From NCBI GenBank assembly GCA_051883455.1, contig JBJETT010000012.1, positions 110,648-174,647 of the forward strand: a DNA stretch of 64,000 nt, in the 5' to 3' direction. How positions within the stretch are numbered: position 1 is the stretch's first letter; every line of letters starts with the position of its first letter. Source of the DNA: HGM11368 sp051883455 (lineage in GTDB: Bacteria; Bacillota; Clostridia; Christensenellales; UBA3700). Below the pieces are notes generated by a model. That model saw only the letters and a program-made list of their open reading frames with translations, made no database searches and was not told the origin of the DNA. The position numbers and the translations under genes were made by a program. Of the stretch, positions 1-7,910 are shown piece by piece.

Positions 1-1097
1 AGTTTTGGGGCGTTGGGCTTTTTATAATGCAAATGACCGATAATTGAACAAAAAGAAAAACCCTGACTGTCGTCAAGGTTTAATCGTGTTGGGTTGTTGA
101 ATATGATTTTTACTTTGTCTTCGTATAAGATTATTTCTTTCACCAGATGCTCAATCAGCATTTTTGGTTCGAGTTTTAGGGCTTCTATATAGAACTTACG
201 CATTTCGCTTTCTGATATTTTTGTCTGTTGTCGACTTTTTTCTATTATGATTTCCTTTTCTAGACTATCTTGTTGTTGCTCAAGTTCCTTTAATCTTTGG
301 ATAGTGGTTCTTGTGGAAGCGCCGTTTTCGATTGCTTTTACGATATTGTTTAATGCTTTATCAACTTTACTTTTTTCTTTAGTTAGCATTGATAGGGTTT
401 GATTCATCATTGTGTTTTCTTGCATTTTTAGCAAGGTTGGCACGATTTTGTTGATGATTTCAGGTTTGCTCATTTCTTTAATTATGGCATTTATAATTAG
501 TTCTTCCAAATACTCTTTGCGAACTTGCGATTTTAGACAACCGTTGTGGTCAATTTTTCTACCTTTACACTTGTAGTATCTAATTACGCTACCGTTTTTT
601 GCAGTTCCTGTTTCCGCAACAATCGGTCTGCCACAATATCCACAAGTTACTTTACTTCTCAATAAGTATTCGGTTTTTACGCTCCGTTTGCCATATCTAT
701 TTTTGTCTATCTTTGAACGGACGATAGAGTATATTTCCGTTGAGATAATTTGTGGATAAGTATTGTAGAAGACTTCGTCTTTATATCGGTATACACCCGA
801 ATATTTTTCGTTTTTTAATATTCCGTATATGGTGTTTTGAGCAAACGGTTTTCCTTTGTGGTAAATACATTTATTGTTTAAGTTGTCGATAATTTCTCTA
901 ACGTAAGTGCCTTTTGCATATTCTTGGAAGATGTATCTAACGATTTCCGCTTCATTTTCGTCGATTATGATTTTTTGTTGGTTTAGTTTGTAGCCATAGG
1001 GTAGACCTCCACCGTGATAAAGTTCTTTCAATCTTGTTTCTCTCATTCCACGTCTAATCTTTTGCGAGAGTTCTGCCGAATAATATTCTGCGTATCC
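1..1097 (-). pseudogene. Serine recombinase, C-terminal part (gene split by element)
   Basis: Minus-strand reading frame, open to the left window edge, that starts abruptly at the element junction with G-Y-A-E-Y-Y-S-A-E-L-S-Q-K. It contains the recombinase domain, then a zinc ribbon (C-G-Y-C-G around 625-640, with further Cys in Y-Y-K-C-K-G and H-N-G-C near 520-575), then a long coiled-coil stretch. The N-terminal catalytic resolvase domain is absent here and is found at 12052-12431. The short frame upstream of the junction (to a stop at 1125-1127) is element DNA. Together the two parts make one ordinary large serine recombinase, presumably the integrase of the older element that also carries the HUH Rep. 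As it stands it cannot make a full protein. Confidence 0.9.
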
Positions 1098-1122
1098 TTC
1101 AAGTAGGTCAAATGGACATAAT
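1072..1122. other. attL-type junction of the integrative element
   Basis: This is the junction between recombinase gene sequence (codons E-G-Y-A-E-Y on the minus strand) and element DNA. The crossover dinucleotide is inferred to be GG on the minus strand (1096-1097). The element-side arm TCAAATGGACATAAT at 1108-1122 is the inverted counterpart of the arm at 12027-12041, with one mismatch in 15 bases. Confidence 0.8.
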
Positions 1123-1147
1123 GCCTATTTTGAGGGTAGTTGGTTTG

Positions 1148-2773
1148 TTAAGTCGATAGAACCGAGTCAATATCAATCTTATAGTAGATATGAATCTCCT
1201 GCGGTTTTCCCGTAACCGTTTCTTTACCGCCGATGACAAGGTGATCGAATAACGCCAAACACATTTCACGGGTGAGCGTAGGAGAATTAAAATACATTTT
1301 CAGCCTTAGGATAAATTCGTCCACGTCCGTCTTTACTTGCGTCAATTCTTCGATTCCCTGCGTAAGAGTGGTTACTTTCTCTTTCAGTTCCGTCTGTTCG
1401 GCGGTGTACTTTTCGATTAACTTCACGCACACGCTTTCGGGAATTATGCCTGCAACTTTTTCTTCAAACGCAGCTTCAATTAGCTTGTCAAGTTCGGTTA
1501 ATCGCTTGTCGGCTCTTTTAAGATCTTTCTTGACGTCGGCTTGATTTCTGTCCGCAAGCGTCGCTTGCCGTTCCAGATACTGCCGTTTGAATTCCGCTTC
1601 GTGCCCTATAATCATTTTGGCTTTTGCGGCAATATCGTTTTTGACAATCTGTTCCAAAACGGGTACCGTAATGAAATGACTGAAACAAGCAGACGATCCT
1701 AACCGTGATTTACTTCCGCAGTTGAAGTTGAAATACGGAATATCTTTCGGCATATTCCAACCAAGCCGCATTTTAGCGCCGCAGTCCGCGCAGAACATCA
1801 GTCCCGATAACGGGTGCATAAAACCTCTTGCAGTATGCTTTCCGTGTCCTATGGCTTTTTCGACCTCCTTGACTTTATCCCAGAGTTCTTTCGAGATAAT
1901 GGCTGGGTGTGCGTTTTCGACGATAATCCATTCTTCTTCAGGACGGCGTTGCCACTTATGGTTCTTGTATGAAATTGTAGTTGATTTGTGTTGAACTAAA
2001 TTGCCGATATACGCCTGATTGTTCAGTAGAGTACGGAGAGCGGAAGTACTCCATAGGTGAGCAGAATTTCTGACGCCGTTTATGCCCGTCTTTGCAATGC
2101 GGTAATCGTTGGGCGTTAATACCTTTTCGACGTTGAGAATATCCGCTATCTTTCTCGGCGTTAAGTCGCTTGCCCGCATTTCAAAAATGCGTTTTACAAT
2201 AGGTGCGGTTTCTTCGTTTATTTGCAGGGTACGTTTTTCGTCCGTTCCAAGTATGTAACCGTACGGCGGGTGGGACATTCCGTTTTTGCCTTCCTTTGCG
2301 TTCTTGATACGCACGGCGCGCAACTTCTTGCTTGTGGTTGCCGCCCACCATTCGTTAAACACGTTGGTAATCGGCATCATATCCATAGCGGGAGTGTCTT
2401 TTTTCTCCGTGTCGATATTGTCCGATAGCGCCACAAACCGTATTCCGAACGTAGGGAAGACGTAATCGAGATACTGTCCTACCATAATGTAGTTTCTTCC
2501 GAAACGGCTCATATCCTTTACGAGAATAGTATTGATAACCCCTTGCTTAGCGTCTTCGAGTAATCTCTTTACTCCCGGTCTTTCAAACGTGGTTCCCGAA
2601 ATTCCGTCGTCCACATAAATATTATGGAGGGTCCAGCCCTGTTCTTCGATATACTCTGAAAGGATAGCCTTTTGGTTTTCGATAGATAGCGATTCGCCAG
2701 CACGTTCGTCGTCTCGGCTTAATCTTACGTACATTCCGACAATGTAGTCTTTGTTGTTTTGCTTTGATTTCAT
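1148..2773 (-). CDS. Large serine recombinase (TnpX/TndX-like) of the integrative element
   Basis: Catalyses excision and integration of the element through a serine-DNA intermediate. Resolvase domain at about residues 8-160, with the nucleophile in Y-V-R-L-S-R-D-D-E (Ser19 from the chosen start); recombinase domain about 180-290; zinc ribbon about 325-375 with C-A-D-C and F-N-C; coiled coil about 400-500; C-terminal H-I-Y-Y motif typical of DUF4368. The length, about 541 residues, fits the family. The start at 2773 is chosen because AGGAG lies 7 bases upstream and the protein then begins M-K-S-K, whereas the longer frame adds unrelated residues. It is the first gene inside the left end and reads toward the attachment site, as in Tn4451/Tn5397-type elements. 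Function is well supported; the att site is reconstructed from sequence. Confidence 0.93.
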   Translation of the reverse strand: MKSKQNNKDYIVGMYVRLSRDDERAGESLSIENQKAILSEYIEEQGWTLHNIYVDDGISGTTFERPGVKRLLEDAKQGVINTILVKDMSRFGRNYIMVGQYLDYVFPTFGIRFVALSDNIDTEKKDTPAMDMMPITNVFNEWWAATTSKKLRAVRIKNAKEGKNGMSHPPYGYILGTDEKRTLQINEETAPIVKRIFEMRASDLTPRKIADILNVEKVLTPNDYRIAKTGINGVRNSAHLWSTSALRTLLNNQAYIGNLVQHKSTTISYKNHKWQRRPEEEWIIVENAHPAIISKELWDKVKEVEKAIGHGKHTARGFMHPLSGLMFCADCGAKMRLGWNMPKDIPYFNFNCGSKSRLGSSACFSHFITVPVLEQIVKNDIAAKAKMIIGHEAEFKRQYLERQATLADRNQADVKKDLKRADKRLTELDKLIEAAFEEKVAGIIPESVCVKLIEKYTAEQTELKEKVTTLTQGIEELTQVKTDVDEFILRLKMYFNSPTLTREMCLALFDHLVIGGKETVTGKPQEIHIYYKIDIDSVLST

Positions 2774-2867
2774 TCTTTTACTCCTTTGAATCAAAGCAGC
2801 CTGAATTTTCAATGTGCTATGATTATACCACGACACACCAAAAAATTCAAGCTACCCGATAATATAT

Positions 2868-3059
2868 TTAGTTTGCAGAATTTTTCATTTCCGCAAGTAC
2901 TTGTCTGAAAGCCAAATCGCCGAATACCTTTTTGAAGTCTTTGCCTCCGACGTAATGACTTACGACTACGTACTTTTTTCCGTTTATGATCTCGGTATGA
3001 GAAGTAGTAGGAACGCTGTCTCTCCCGTTGATCAGCTGTGTTGATGCTCTGTTCGTAAT
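2868..3059 (-). CDS. Small TnpW-like protein of the element, atypical or damaged 5' end
   Basis: About 63 codons, with a conserved-looking core T-E-I-I-N-G-K-K-Y-V-V-V-S-H-Y-V-G followed by K-V-F-G-D-L-A-F-R-Q-V-L. This is the pattern of the small protein encoded beside serine recombinases in clostridial mobilizable elements (TnpW-like; role not established). No ATG, GTG or TTG opens this frame. ATT at 3057-3059, just after AGGAGGG, is the only plausible start. A better ribosome site (GGAGG) and an ATG at 3104-3106 lie upstream, but that frame stops after six codons (M-K-T-E-Y-E). The gene may therefore be frameshifted, or be preceded by a tiny leader. Confidence 0.6.
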   Translation of the reverse strand: MTNRASTQLINGRDSVPTTSHTEIINGKKYVVVSHYVGGKDFKKVFGDLAFRQVLAEMKNSAN

Positions 3060-3379
3060 TTTCCCTCCTATATCTTGTTAATTTGTCATTCATATTCAGT
3101 TTTCATATTTAATTCCTCCGTGTCGTCGCCGCAAACTTTGCTTTGAGCCGCCCTTTGGCACAGACGGCAACATTGCGTCGTTGCGGCTCCTCTTCCCACA
3201 AAAATATTTCATCTTTTTGCGGAAACCCTTTTGCACGATTCCTTAATGCGGTTTATCCGCATAACCGTTCAAACGGCATTTTTTCGTATAAAAAAGCCGT
3301 GATTACTCTTTCAATCCTTTTACCTTTTCACATTCATTAGGACGTATTCTTCACGGTCATTTTTTGTCTTATTCAGTTG
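3060..3379. other. Intergenic stretch in the element
   Basis: 320 bases between the TnpW-like gene and the relaxase gene. It holds the six-codon reading frame starting at 3106 on the minus strand, preceded by a good GGAGG. A longer minus-strand frame rich in Lys and Arg (about 38 codons, overlapping it) has no recognisable relatives. I see no other gene, and no terminator I would defend. Confidence 0.5.
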
Positions 3380-4351
3380 TTACTTTCCGCCTTTACCGTT
3401 TGCGTTACTATGTACGTTAAAGGAAGAAGACGGGGTTTTCTTTTCTCTTGACTTCTTTAATAGTTCGTCGAATTCTTTGGGGTATGCGCTCATCATATCC
3501 GCTACCATTCCGAACGCTGCGTCGTTTGCCTTGGCTTTGCGTTCCGCTTTTTGCAGTTGCGCAAACAGAGAATCGGTATCTCTGTTTTTGATAGCGATAT
3601 ACTCTTTGTAGGCGGCGTTTTGCGTTCGCAGACTTTCTATTTCCGCCTCAACAGCCTTCCGCATTTTGGGGATAGGCTTGTTTTTCGCATCTTCAACTAC
3701 TTGAACAGTCTGCGTTAATTCGTCCAGCTCGGCTCTCTTTTTCTCGGTCTGTTCGTCGATTTCTCTTTCACGCTGTTCTGCACTCTCGATTATCTTCTTT
3801 GCCTTAAATTCTGCCGTGGAGAGGTGCTTTGCCTGACTGCCTTCCTTGCCTCGTTGTAATCCCCATTTCTTGCCGATTCTCTCGTGCAATTCGGTTTGGA
3901 GTTCGGCAAGTTTCTGCCTGTCAAAAAGACTTTTACTGCTCAACCGTCCTTGGTTGACAGGAATGAAATTGAGGTGCATATGCGGCGTGGTTTCATCCAT
4001 ATGTACGACTGCGGAAATCATATTTTCTTCCCCGTACTTGTCCGAAAAGAACTGCACACAGTCCTTGAAAAATTCCTGCTGTTCCCACGGGTATAGCCCC
4101 TTAAAAAACTCGCCGTCCGACGTTACTATAAACGAATTCATAAGAATAGCGTCCGAACGGATTTTGCGTTTTAAATCCAACTCCGATAGCCTCTCGTTGA
4201 TTATCTCCATATAGCTTTTCCTCGGCAATATAAGGTGATAATTGAGGTGCGTTCTCGAACTGTCTATCTGCGGATTGCTCGCCTGATAGGTCTCGTCTCT
4301 TTCATTTTCCTCCTCGACAGGGCTGACTTCCTGCCGTTTATATTTTTCCAT
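3380..4351 (-). CDS. MobV-family relaxase (Mob/Pre)
   Basis: Nicks the transfer origin and pilots the DNA strand during mobilization. The N-terminal domain carries S-R-T-H-L-N-Y-H-L (residues about 32-40) and the metal-binding histidine motif H-M-D-E-T-T-P-H-M-H-L (H117, H124, H126, with E120), diagnostic for MobV enzymes. The remainder, about residues 175-290, is charged coiled coil. 323 residues is short but typical for element-borne MobV proteins. The extreme N-terminus, normally M-x-(Y/F)-type followed by E-K-H-N-E-R, is somewhat diverged (E-E-E-N-E-R). It lies directly downstream of the oriT-like sequence at 4491-4519, and no mating-pore genes are present, so it would act in trans with another conjugative system. 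Confidence 0.92.
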   Translation of the reverse strand: MEKYKRQEVSPVEEENERDETYQASNPQIDSSRTHLNYHLILPRKSYMEIINERLSELDLKRKIRSDAILMNSFIVTSDGEFFKGLYPWEQQEFFKDCVQFFSDKYGEENMISAVVHMDETTPHMHLNFIPVNQGRLSSKSLFDRQKLAELQTELHERIGKKWGLQRGKEGSQAKHLSTAEFKAKKIIESAEQREREIDEQTEKKRAELDELTQTVQVVEDAKNKPIPKMRKAVEAEIESLRTQNAAYKEYIAIKNRDTDSLFAQLQKAERKAKANDAAFGMVADMMSAYPKEFDELLKKSREKKTPSSSFNVHSNANGKGGK

Positions 4352-4392
4352 ATGACATACTAAATAACTGATAATTTTTTCCTCCTACACCG

Positions 4393-4454
4393 CTTGCGCC
4401 TTGCACTATGCGCAAGCTCATCTCGGCTTGCCCAAACAGCGCACTGTGCTGTTT
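4393..4454. repeat. Two inverted repeats beside oriT
   Basis: CTTGCGC (4393-4399) pairs with GCGCAAG (4410-4416), and AAACAGC (4434-4440) pairs with GCTGTTT (4448-4454). They lie between the relaxase gene and the oriT core. They could be accessory relaxosome sites or transcription stops; the sequence does not decide. Confidence 0.6.
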
Positions 4455-4490
4455 GGAAAACTGCAAGCCTCGTCTCACAGAGCGAACGGA

Positions 4491-4519
4491 ACTTATGAAA
4501 TAAGTGTAGTGAGTTACAC
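4491..4519 (+). other. Origin of transfer (oriT), MobV type
   Basis: The sequence has the two-part layout of pMV158-class oriT: an inverted repeat ACTTAT-gaa-ATAAGT (4491-4505), overlapped by GTGTA-GTGAGT-TACAC (4504-4519), containing TAGTGAG/TTA. By comparison with the known MobM nick sequence TAGTGTG/TTA, the predicted nick is between 4513 and 4514. It lies 140 bases upstream of the relaxase gene, where MobV origins usually sit. The nick itself is inferred from similarity. Confidence 0.8.
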
Positions 4520-4573
4520 CTATGATAAGGACATAGGTTTTGCTTCCCGTTTGCTTCCAAGTTGCTTGACATA

Positions 4574-5248
4574 TTAACCGCTTGCTCCTTTGCGACTGCG
4601 GAAGGTTTCAACTGCCTTATACAAAGACATTGAATGAGTATCTTCGTTTTCCTTTACAAACTCGTAAAGCTCGTTTACATCCACACCGTCTAATATCGGA
4701 TTCTGAAAACTTAAATTCCCCGTACAGCCGAACACTTTTAATTCATCTATCGTGTGTAAAGTAGTAGGAGTTTCCTGCTTAGGTTTCTTTGCTGTACCGC
4801 CTTTGCTTCCTGCCTTTCTCCGTTTAATGGAAGTGTTTAGAGTTAGCAACGTTAACTCGTAATACTTCTTGACTGTAGCAGATAATTCCTTGGGTTGTCT
4901 GCCGTTGAACGCTAACTCGCATATTGCCTGCAAGTATTCCTTCGCTTTGTCATCTTCAAGGGATAGCATTTTGTTGTAATAGTTCCTGCGGAAAGTGAAG
5001 TGCTTCCATTTGGCGTTGTATGCCTTGGGCGTTTTGACTTGCAGTTCCTTTTCCCGTTGCGGAGCCAATACTTCCACAAGATCTTCCCAGATAAGTGCCT
5101 GAGTTTTGTCTGTAGGTGTTTCCTCGTTTCCGTCCAGCATATAGCGGCATATATGCCCGATAATGCTCTTTACGGTTGCCCCGTCCTCGTCCTTCACCAA
5201 ATCCCAATATGGCTGGTAAAAAGTAAATTTGTCTTGTTTGTTTTCCAT
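4574..5248 (-). CDS. Element accessory protein, DUF6291-like (possible replication role)
   Basis: 224 residues. The opening F-T-F-Y-Q-P-Y-W-D-L-V-K-D with I-I-G-H-I-C-R-Y-M-L-D-G-N-E, and a second similar block (A-I-C-E-L-A-F-N-G-R-Q-P, about residues 105-120), resemble the F-Y-x-S-F/Y...I-C-x-Y-A-L-N-G-x-E pattern of DUF6291 proteins in phages and integrative elements. A basic linker (K-R-R-K-A-G-S-K-G-G-T) follows, then an acidic C-terminus. No catalytic motif is visible. It is co-oriented with the relaxase and the gene at 5516-6721, and separated from the relaxase by oriT. A role in replication or maintenance of the excised circle is a guess from position only. An AAGGAGAATGAA context supports the start. 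Confidence 0.7.
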   Translation of the reverse strand: MENKQDKFTFYQPYWDLVKDEDGATVKSIIGHICRYMLDGNEETPTDKTQALIWEDLVEVLAPQREKELQVKTPKAYNAKWKHFTFRRNYYNKMLSLEDDKAKEYLQAICELAFNGRQPKELSATVKKYYELTLLTLNTSIKRRKAGSKGGTAKKPKQETPTTLHTIDELKVFGCTGNLSFQNPILDGVDVNELYEFVKENEDTHSMSLYKAVETFRSRKGASG

Positions 5249-5280
5249 TTCATTCTCCTTTTAATGTTTGATTTAATTAC

Positions 5281-5313
5281 AAAAGCGGAACTGTTAATTA
5301 CAGCTCCGCTTTT
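5281..5313. terminator. Hairpin with A/T tails (bidirectional terminator-like)
   Basis: AAAAGCGGA and TCCGCTTTT flank a nearly self-complementary middle (CTGTTAATTACAG), giving a long hairpin with U-rich tails on both strands. It lies between the genes at 5516-6721 and 4574-5248, so it may limit read-through between them. Confidence 0.7.
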
Positions 5314-5386
5314 AGGTTGGTGTTATTCAGTTGTCTTTCAATTTGGTGGTGCTCGTGCCATGTCTTTCTCCTTTTTCGGTATAAGA

Positions 5387-5416
5387 AAAACCTGCAACAG
5401 ACTTGTTACAGGTTTT
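5387..5416. terminator. Second hairpin with A/T tails
   Basis: AAAACCTG (5387-5394) pairs with CAGGTTTT (5409-5416), and the inner AACA/TGTT extends the stem. It is the second stop-like hairpin in the 267-base gap downstream of the gene at 5516-6721. The rest of the gap shows nothing recognisable. Confidence 0.6.
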
Positions 5417-5515
5417 ATACCGTTTATTTTGTTGAAGGGGTCTTATCTACCCTCTCACTTATATAAGGACAACTACTGCCCGAAATTATGCAAGTAATTT
5501 AAATAATTAAAAGTT

Positions 5516-6721
5516 TTATGCTTTCAACGTCTGCCAACGCTTTTTCTCCTTTGCCGGTAGACGGCTTATTATCTTTTCTATCTGTTCCGAAATGGGAGTA
5601 GTCTCGTCATCTGCCATAAAACGGACGTTTAACTGTTTCTTTGCAAAATCAATAAACTGATTTGTATTTCGTTCTTCAAGGTATGGCACAAATTTGGTTT
5701 CAAAATATTCCATAGGCTTCATTTTTGCCGCCTTAGCGACTTTTACAAGTTCCGTAATAAACTCTTTATATCTGTAATCTTTGGGTTTGGTAAAGCGTTC
5801 TTCACGCCGTTCAATCTCCTCTTGCAAGTGCAGGTACAGCCATTGATATTCAATGGGTAAATCGGTCATATAAGTCCAAAAATAACCACGTATTGTCAGG
5901 TCCTTTAAGGTAAACATTTCCCGATATACGTTTCCCTGCGACAGGTCGTCCAACCGATAATATAGCAAGTTCTTAATGCCGTAACGGTAGAGTTCAGTCT
6001 GCGTATAAAACCAACAGCGCAAACGTTCTTCTTCCTGCGGGAGTAGGCAGGAGAGGAAGTCGGTCATAACCACGTTTTCATTGTGCTCTAACTTACCAGT
6101 CTTGCGGTAGCGGTTGTAGAGGTAGTCTACCTCAATATCGATTGAGCCACGACTGCCGTCGTCTAAGGATTGCTTATCAAACGCCTCGGTAAGTTGTTGT
6201 AATAACCTCGATACCTGATATTGTTTTAACTTTAAATGCTTGGCTATTTCCTCTTGAGTGCAGTCGTATTTGTAGTATAAATCATACAACCTTTTACCGA
6301 ATTTAGTCAGTTTAGAGTACAGACTATTCCTGTCAATATTATCGCAATTGTCCCTCTCGCAGGTTAGGCTTTTCTCGTCCGCTTGATGTTCCATAGGGTC
6401 GTCTTCTTCGCCGTCCTCGTCCTCGTAAACAGGGAATCGGGCAAAGTAGCGGTCATCATAAAACTTTAAGTCGTGCCTTAATGCTTTCTTATTAAAGGCG
6501 TATAATGCCGTCCATTGTTCCTTGGTAACTTCGGTTTTAATTGTTATGCCGTCAACCTTTTGGAAGTAATAATACATACCTTCCGTCTTAGCCTTTTTCG
6601 GGTAACGGTTTAGATAATATTCCTCATTCTCCTGCCAGCAAAGCGGATCCTTTGCATGCAACGGCTCTCTTTTCTTCGCCTTAATCTTCCTTTTCTCGTC
6701 CATTCCCGTCTTTTTACGCAA
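5516..6721 (-). CDS. Element protein of unknown function with sigma-like helix-turn-helix
   Basis: 401 residues, first gene of the minus-strand mobilization block. The N-terminus is very basic (K-R-K-I-K-A-K-K-R-E). Around residues 140-180 the segment L-Y-D-L-Y-Y-K-Y-D-C-T-Q-E-E-I-A-K-H-L plus Q-Y-Q-V-S-R-L-L reads as a sigma-region-4-like or LuxR-like helix-turn-helix. An acidic run (E-D-E-D-G-E-E-D-D) lies near residue 100. The C-terminal half is rich in aromatic and charged residues, with no motif I recognise. It faces away from the cargo genes and is separated from the tetR gene by a strong inverted repeat. It could be a replication initiator or a regulator of the element; I do not assign a function. 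Confidence 0.75.
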   Translation of the reverse strand: MRKKTGMDEKRKIKAKKREPLHAKDPLCWQENEEYYLNRYPKKAKTEGMYYYFQKVDGITIKTEVTKEQWTALYAFNKKALRHDLKFYDDRYFARFPVYEDEDGEEDDPMEHQADEKSLTCERDNCDNIDRNSLYSKLTKFGKRLYDLYYKYDCTQEEIAKHLKLKQYQVSRLLQQLTEAFDKQSLDDGSRGSIDIEVDYLYNRYRKTGKLEHNENVVMTDFLSCLLPQEEERLRCWFYTQTELYRYGIKNLLYYRLDDLSQGNVYREMFTLKDLTIRGYFWTYMTDLPIEYQWLYLHLQEEIERREERFTKPKDYRYKEFITELVKVAKAAKMKPMEYFETKFVPYLEERNTNQFIDFAKKQLNVRFMADDETTPISEQIEKIISRLPAKEKKRWQTLKA

Positions 6722-6772
6722 ACATACGTTTATAATTTTTCTTGTATTATAAACCTATCTTCACAAAAAGTC

Positions 6773-6810
6773 AACAGCCAAATGTCCACGTTCATGGACA
6801 TTTGGCTGTT
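6773..6810. terminator. Perfect 16-bp inverted repeat between divergent modules
   Basis: AACAGCCAAATGTCCA (6773-6788), loop CGTTCA, then the exact complement (6795-6810). It sits between the start of the gene at 5516-6721 and the tetR promoter. It could be a regulator site or a hairpin insulating the cargo from the mobilization block. Confidence 0.7.
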
Positions 6811-6868
6811 TGTGGTGAGTTTTTTATGATTTTGTATAAGTAATAAGTGAGAAGTTAAGCGGAATCAC

Positions 6869-6897
6869 TTGACATACGACCGTTCGGTAGGTATAAT
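6869..6897 (+). promoter_or_regulatory. Promoter of tetR-like gene with embedded operator
   Basis: TTGACA (6869-6874), a 17-base spacer, then TATAAT (6892-6897): a consensus vegetative promoter. The spacer contains the palindrome ACCGTTCGGT (6879-6888), a likely binding site for the TetR-type protein encoded next, giving autorepression. Confidence 0.8.
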
Positions 6898-6934
6898 TAT
6901 ATTATGATATGATAGCAGATAAGGAGTATGCGCA

Positions 6935-7549
6935 ATGGATAAAGGAAATACAAAGCGTGAAATTCTGAATGTGGCGCTTGATTTATTTTCAACGCAGGGA
7001 TTCGAGGCGACTTCGATTTCACAGATAGCAGAAGCCGTCGGGATTCGCAAGGCGTCGCTTTACAGTCATTTCGAGAGCAAGCAGGCTGTTTTGGACGCTT
7101 TGATGCTTCAGGTGTTGGAAGGATATGCAAAGCAATCACTCTTTGCCAAGCCGAAACGGCAAGTTGGCGACGGCGCTTGTCCTATAACCTGCGACGAGGT
7201 TGTAAGTCTGGTAAAAAGCCAGATAAATTATATTCTTCACGACCCCTTTATCCGTAAAGCCAGAAAGATGCTTACTATCGAACAGTTCAGGAATCAGGAA
7301 CTTGCTGACCTTCAAACCAAGCAGAACTATACCGACGTAATGCATTATTTTACCAACCTTGTGATTTGTCTGCAAGAGCAAGGCGTTATAGACGGCGACG
7401 ACCCCGAAATCATGGCGGCACAGTTCTGTCTGCCGATTACCGTATGGATAAACCTATGCGACCGTGAACCGGACCGAGAGACGGAAGTTATGGAATTGGT
7501 GGATAAGCATATTCGGCAGTTTTTTAAACTCTATCAGCCAAAGGCTTAG
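6935..7549 (+). CDS. TetR/AcrR-family transcriptional regulator
   Basis: 204 residues. The N-terminal DNA-binding domain is clear (residues 7-53): A-L-D-L-F-S-T-Q-G-F-E-A-T-S-I, then I-A-E-A-V-G-I-R-K-A-S-L-Y-S-H-F-E-S-K. The remaining helical domain would bind an unknown ligand. The promoter spacer holds a palindromic operator. Genes for a frameshifted methyltransferase, a ferredoxin-type protein and an ABC exporter follow, so it probably controls part of this cargo, perhaps drug efflux; that is inference from position. It lies on the opposite strand from the mobilization genes. Confidence 0.93.
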   Translation: MDKGNTKREILNVALDLFSTQGFEATSISQIAEAVGIRKASLYSHFESKQAVLDALMLQVLEGYAKQSLFAKPKRQVGDGACPITCDEVVSLVKSQINYILHDPFIRKARKMLTIEQFRNQELADLQTKQNYTDVMHYFTNLVICLQEQGVIDGDDPEIMAAQFCLPITVWINLCDREPDRETEVMELVDKHIRQFFKLYQPKA

Positions 7550-7596
7550 TGAATTTATGAGTAAATACGATGCTTTGTGGGTGCGGAGGGGTTATT

Positions 7597-7800
7597 ATGA
7601 CAATGTGGAATCCGTGGAGAGGCTGTAAAAAATGCAGTGACGGGTGTCTGCATTGCTATATTCATAAAGACGATGCCAAGCGCAATATAAACACAAACGA
7701 CATTTTAAGAACCAAAGATTTTTCTAAACCCACAGAGAAATTGAAAAACGGCAATTACAAAATGAAAAGCGGAATGGAGAGGTTCTGGCGGCGGCACTGA
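7597..7800 (+). pseudogene. DUF5131 (phage Gp37/Gp68-like) protein, N-terminal remnant
   Basis: Begins M-T-M-W-N-P-W-R-G-C-K-K-C-S-D-G-C-L-H-C-Y, the characteristic cysteine-rich opening of DUF5131 proteins (full members are about 220-300 residues). After K-N-G-N-Y-K-M-K-S-G the family similarity stops, and the frame ends eight codons later. GGAGGGG lies 7 bases before the ATG at 7597. The rest of the family sequence is not found downstream in any frame I read, so this is a truncated remnant, not a frameshift. Confidence 0.75.
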
Positions 7801-7882
7801 GAATATGAATACGTTATGCAACTCGGTCGAATAATTATCACGTCTAAACAACTCTACACTATAACACCAAGGTTGACTGTTA

Positions 7883-7891
7883 TGTTATAAT
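7883..7891 (+). promoter_or_regulatory. Extended -10 element before merR-like gene
   Basis: TG-T-TATAAT (7883-7891) about 20 bases upstream of the MerR-type start codon. No clear -35 box at standard spacing is visible, which is common at MerR-controlled promoters with long spacers. Confidence 0.45.
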
Positions 7892-7910
7892 TATTTAAAA
7901 GGTGTGGATT

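Noticed and set aside
2809..3093. 94-codon minus-strand frame over the TnpW-like gene
   Set aside because: Arg/Lys-rich and without family resemblance; the other frame has a conserved core motif.
4360..4611. 83-codon minus-strand frame over oriT
   Set aside because: Covers inverted repeats and the oriT core; no motif and no ribosome site.
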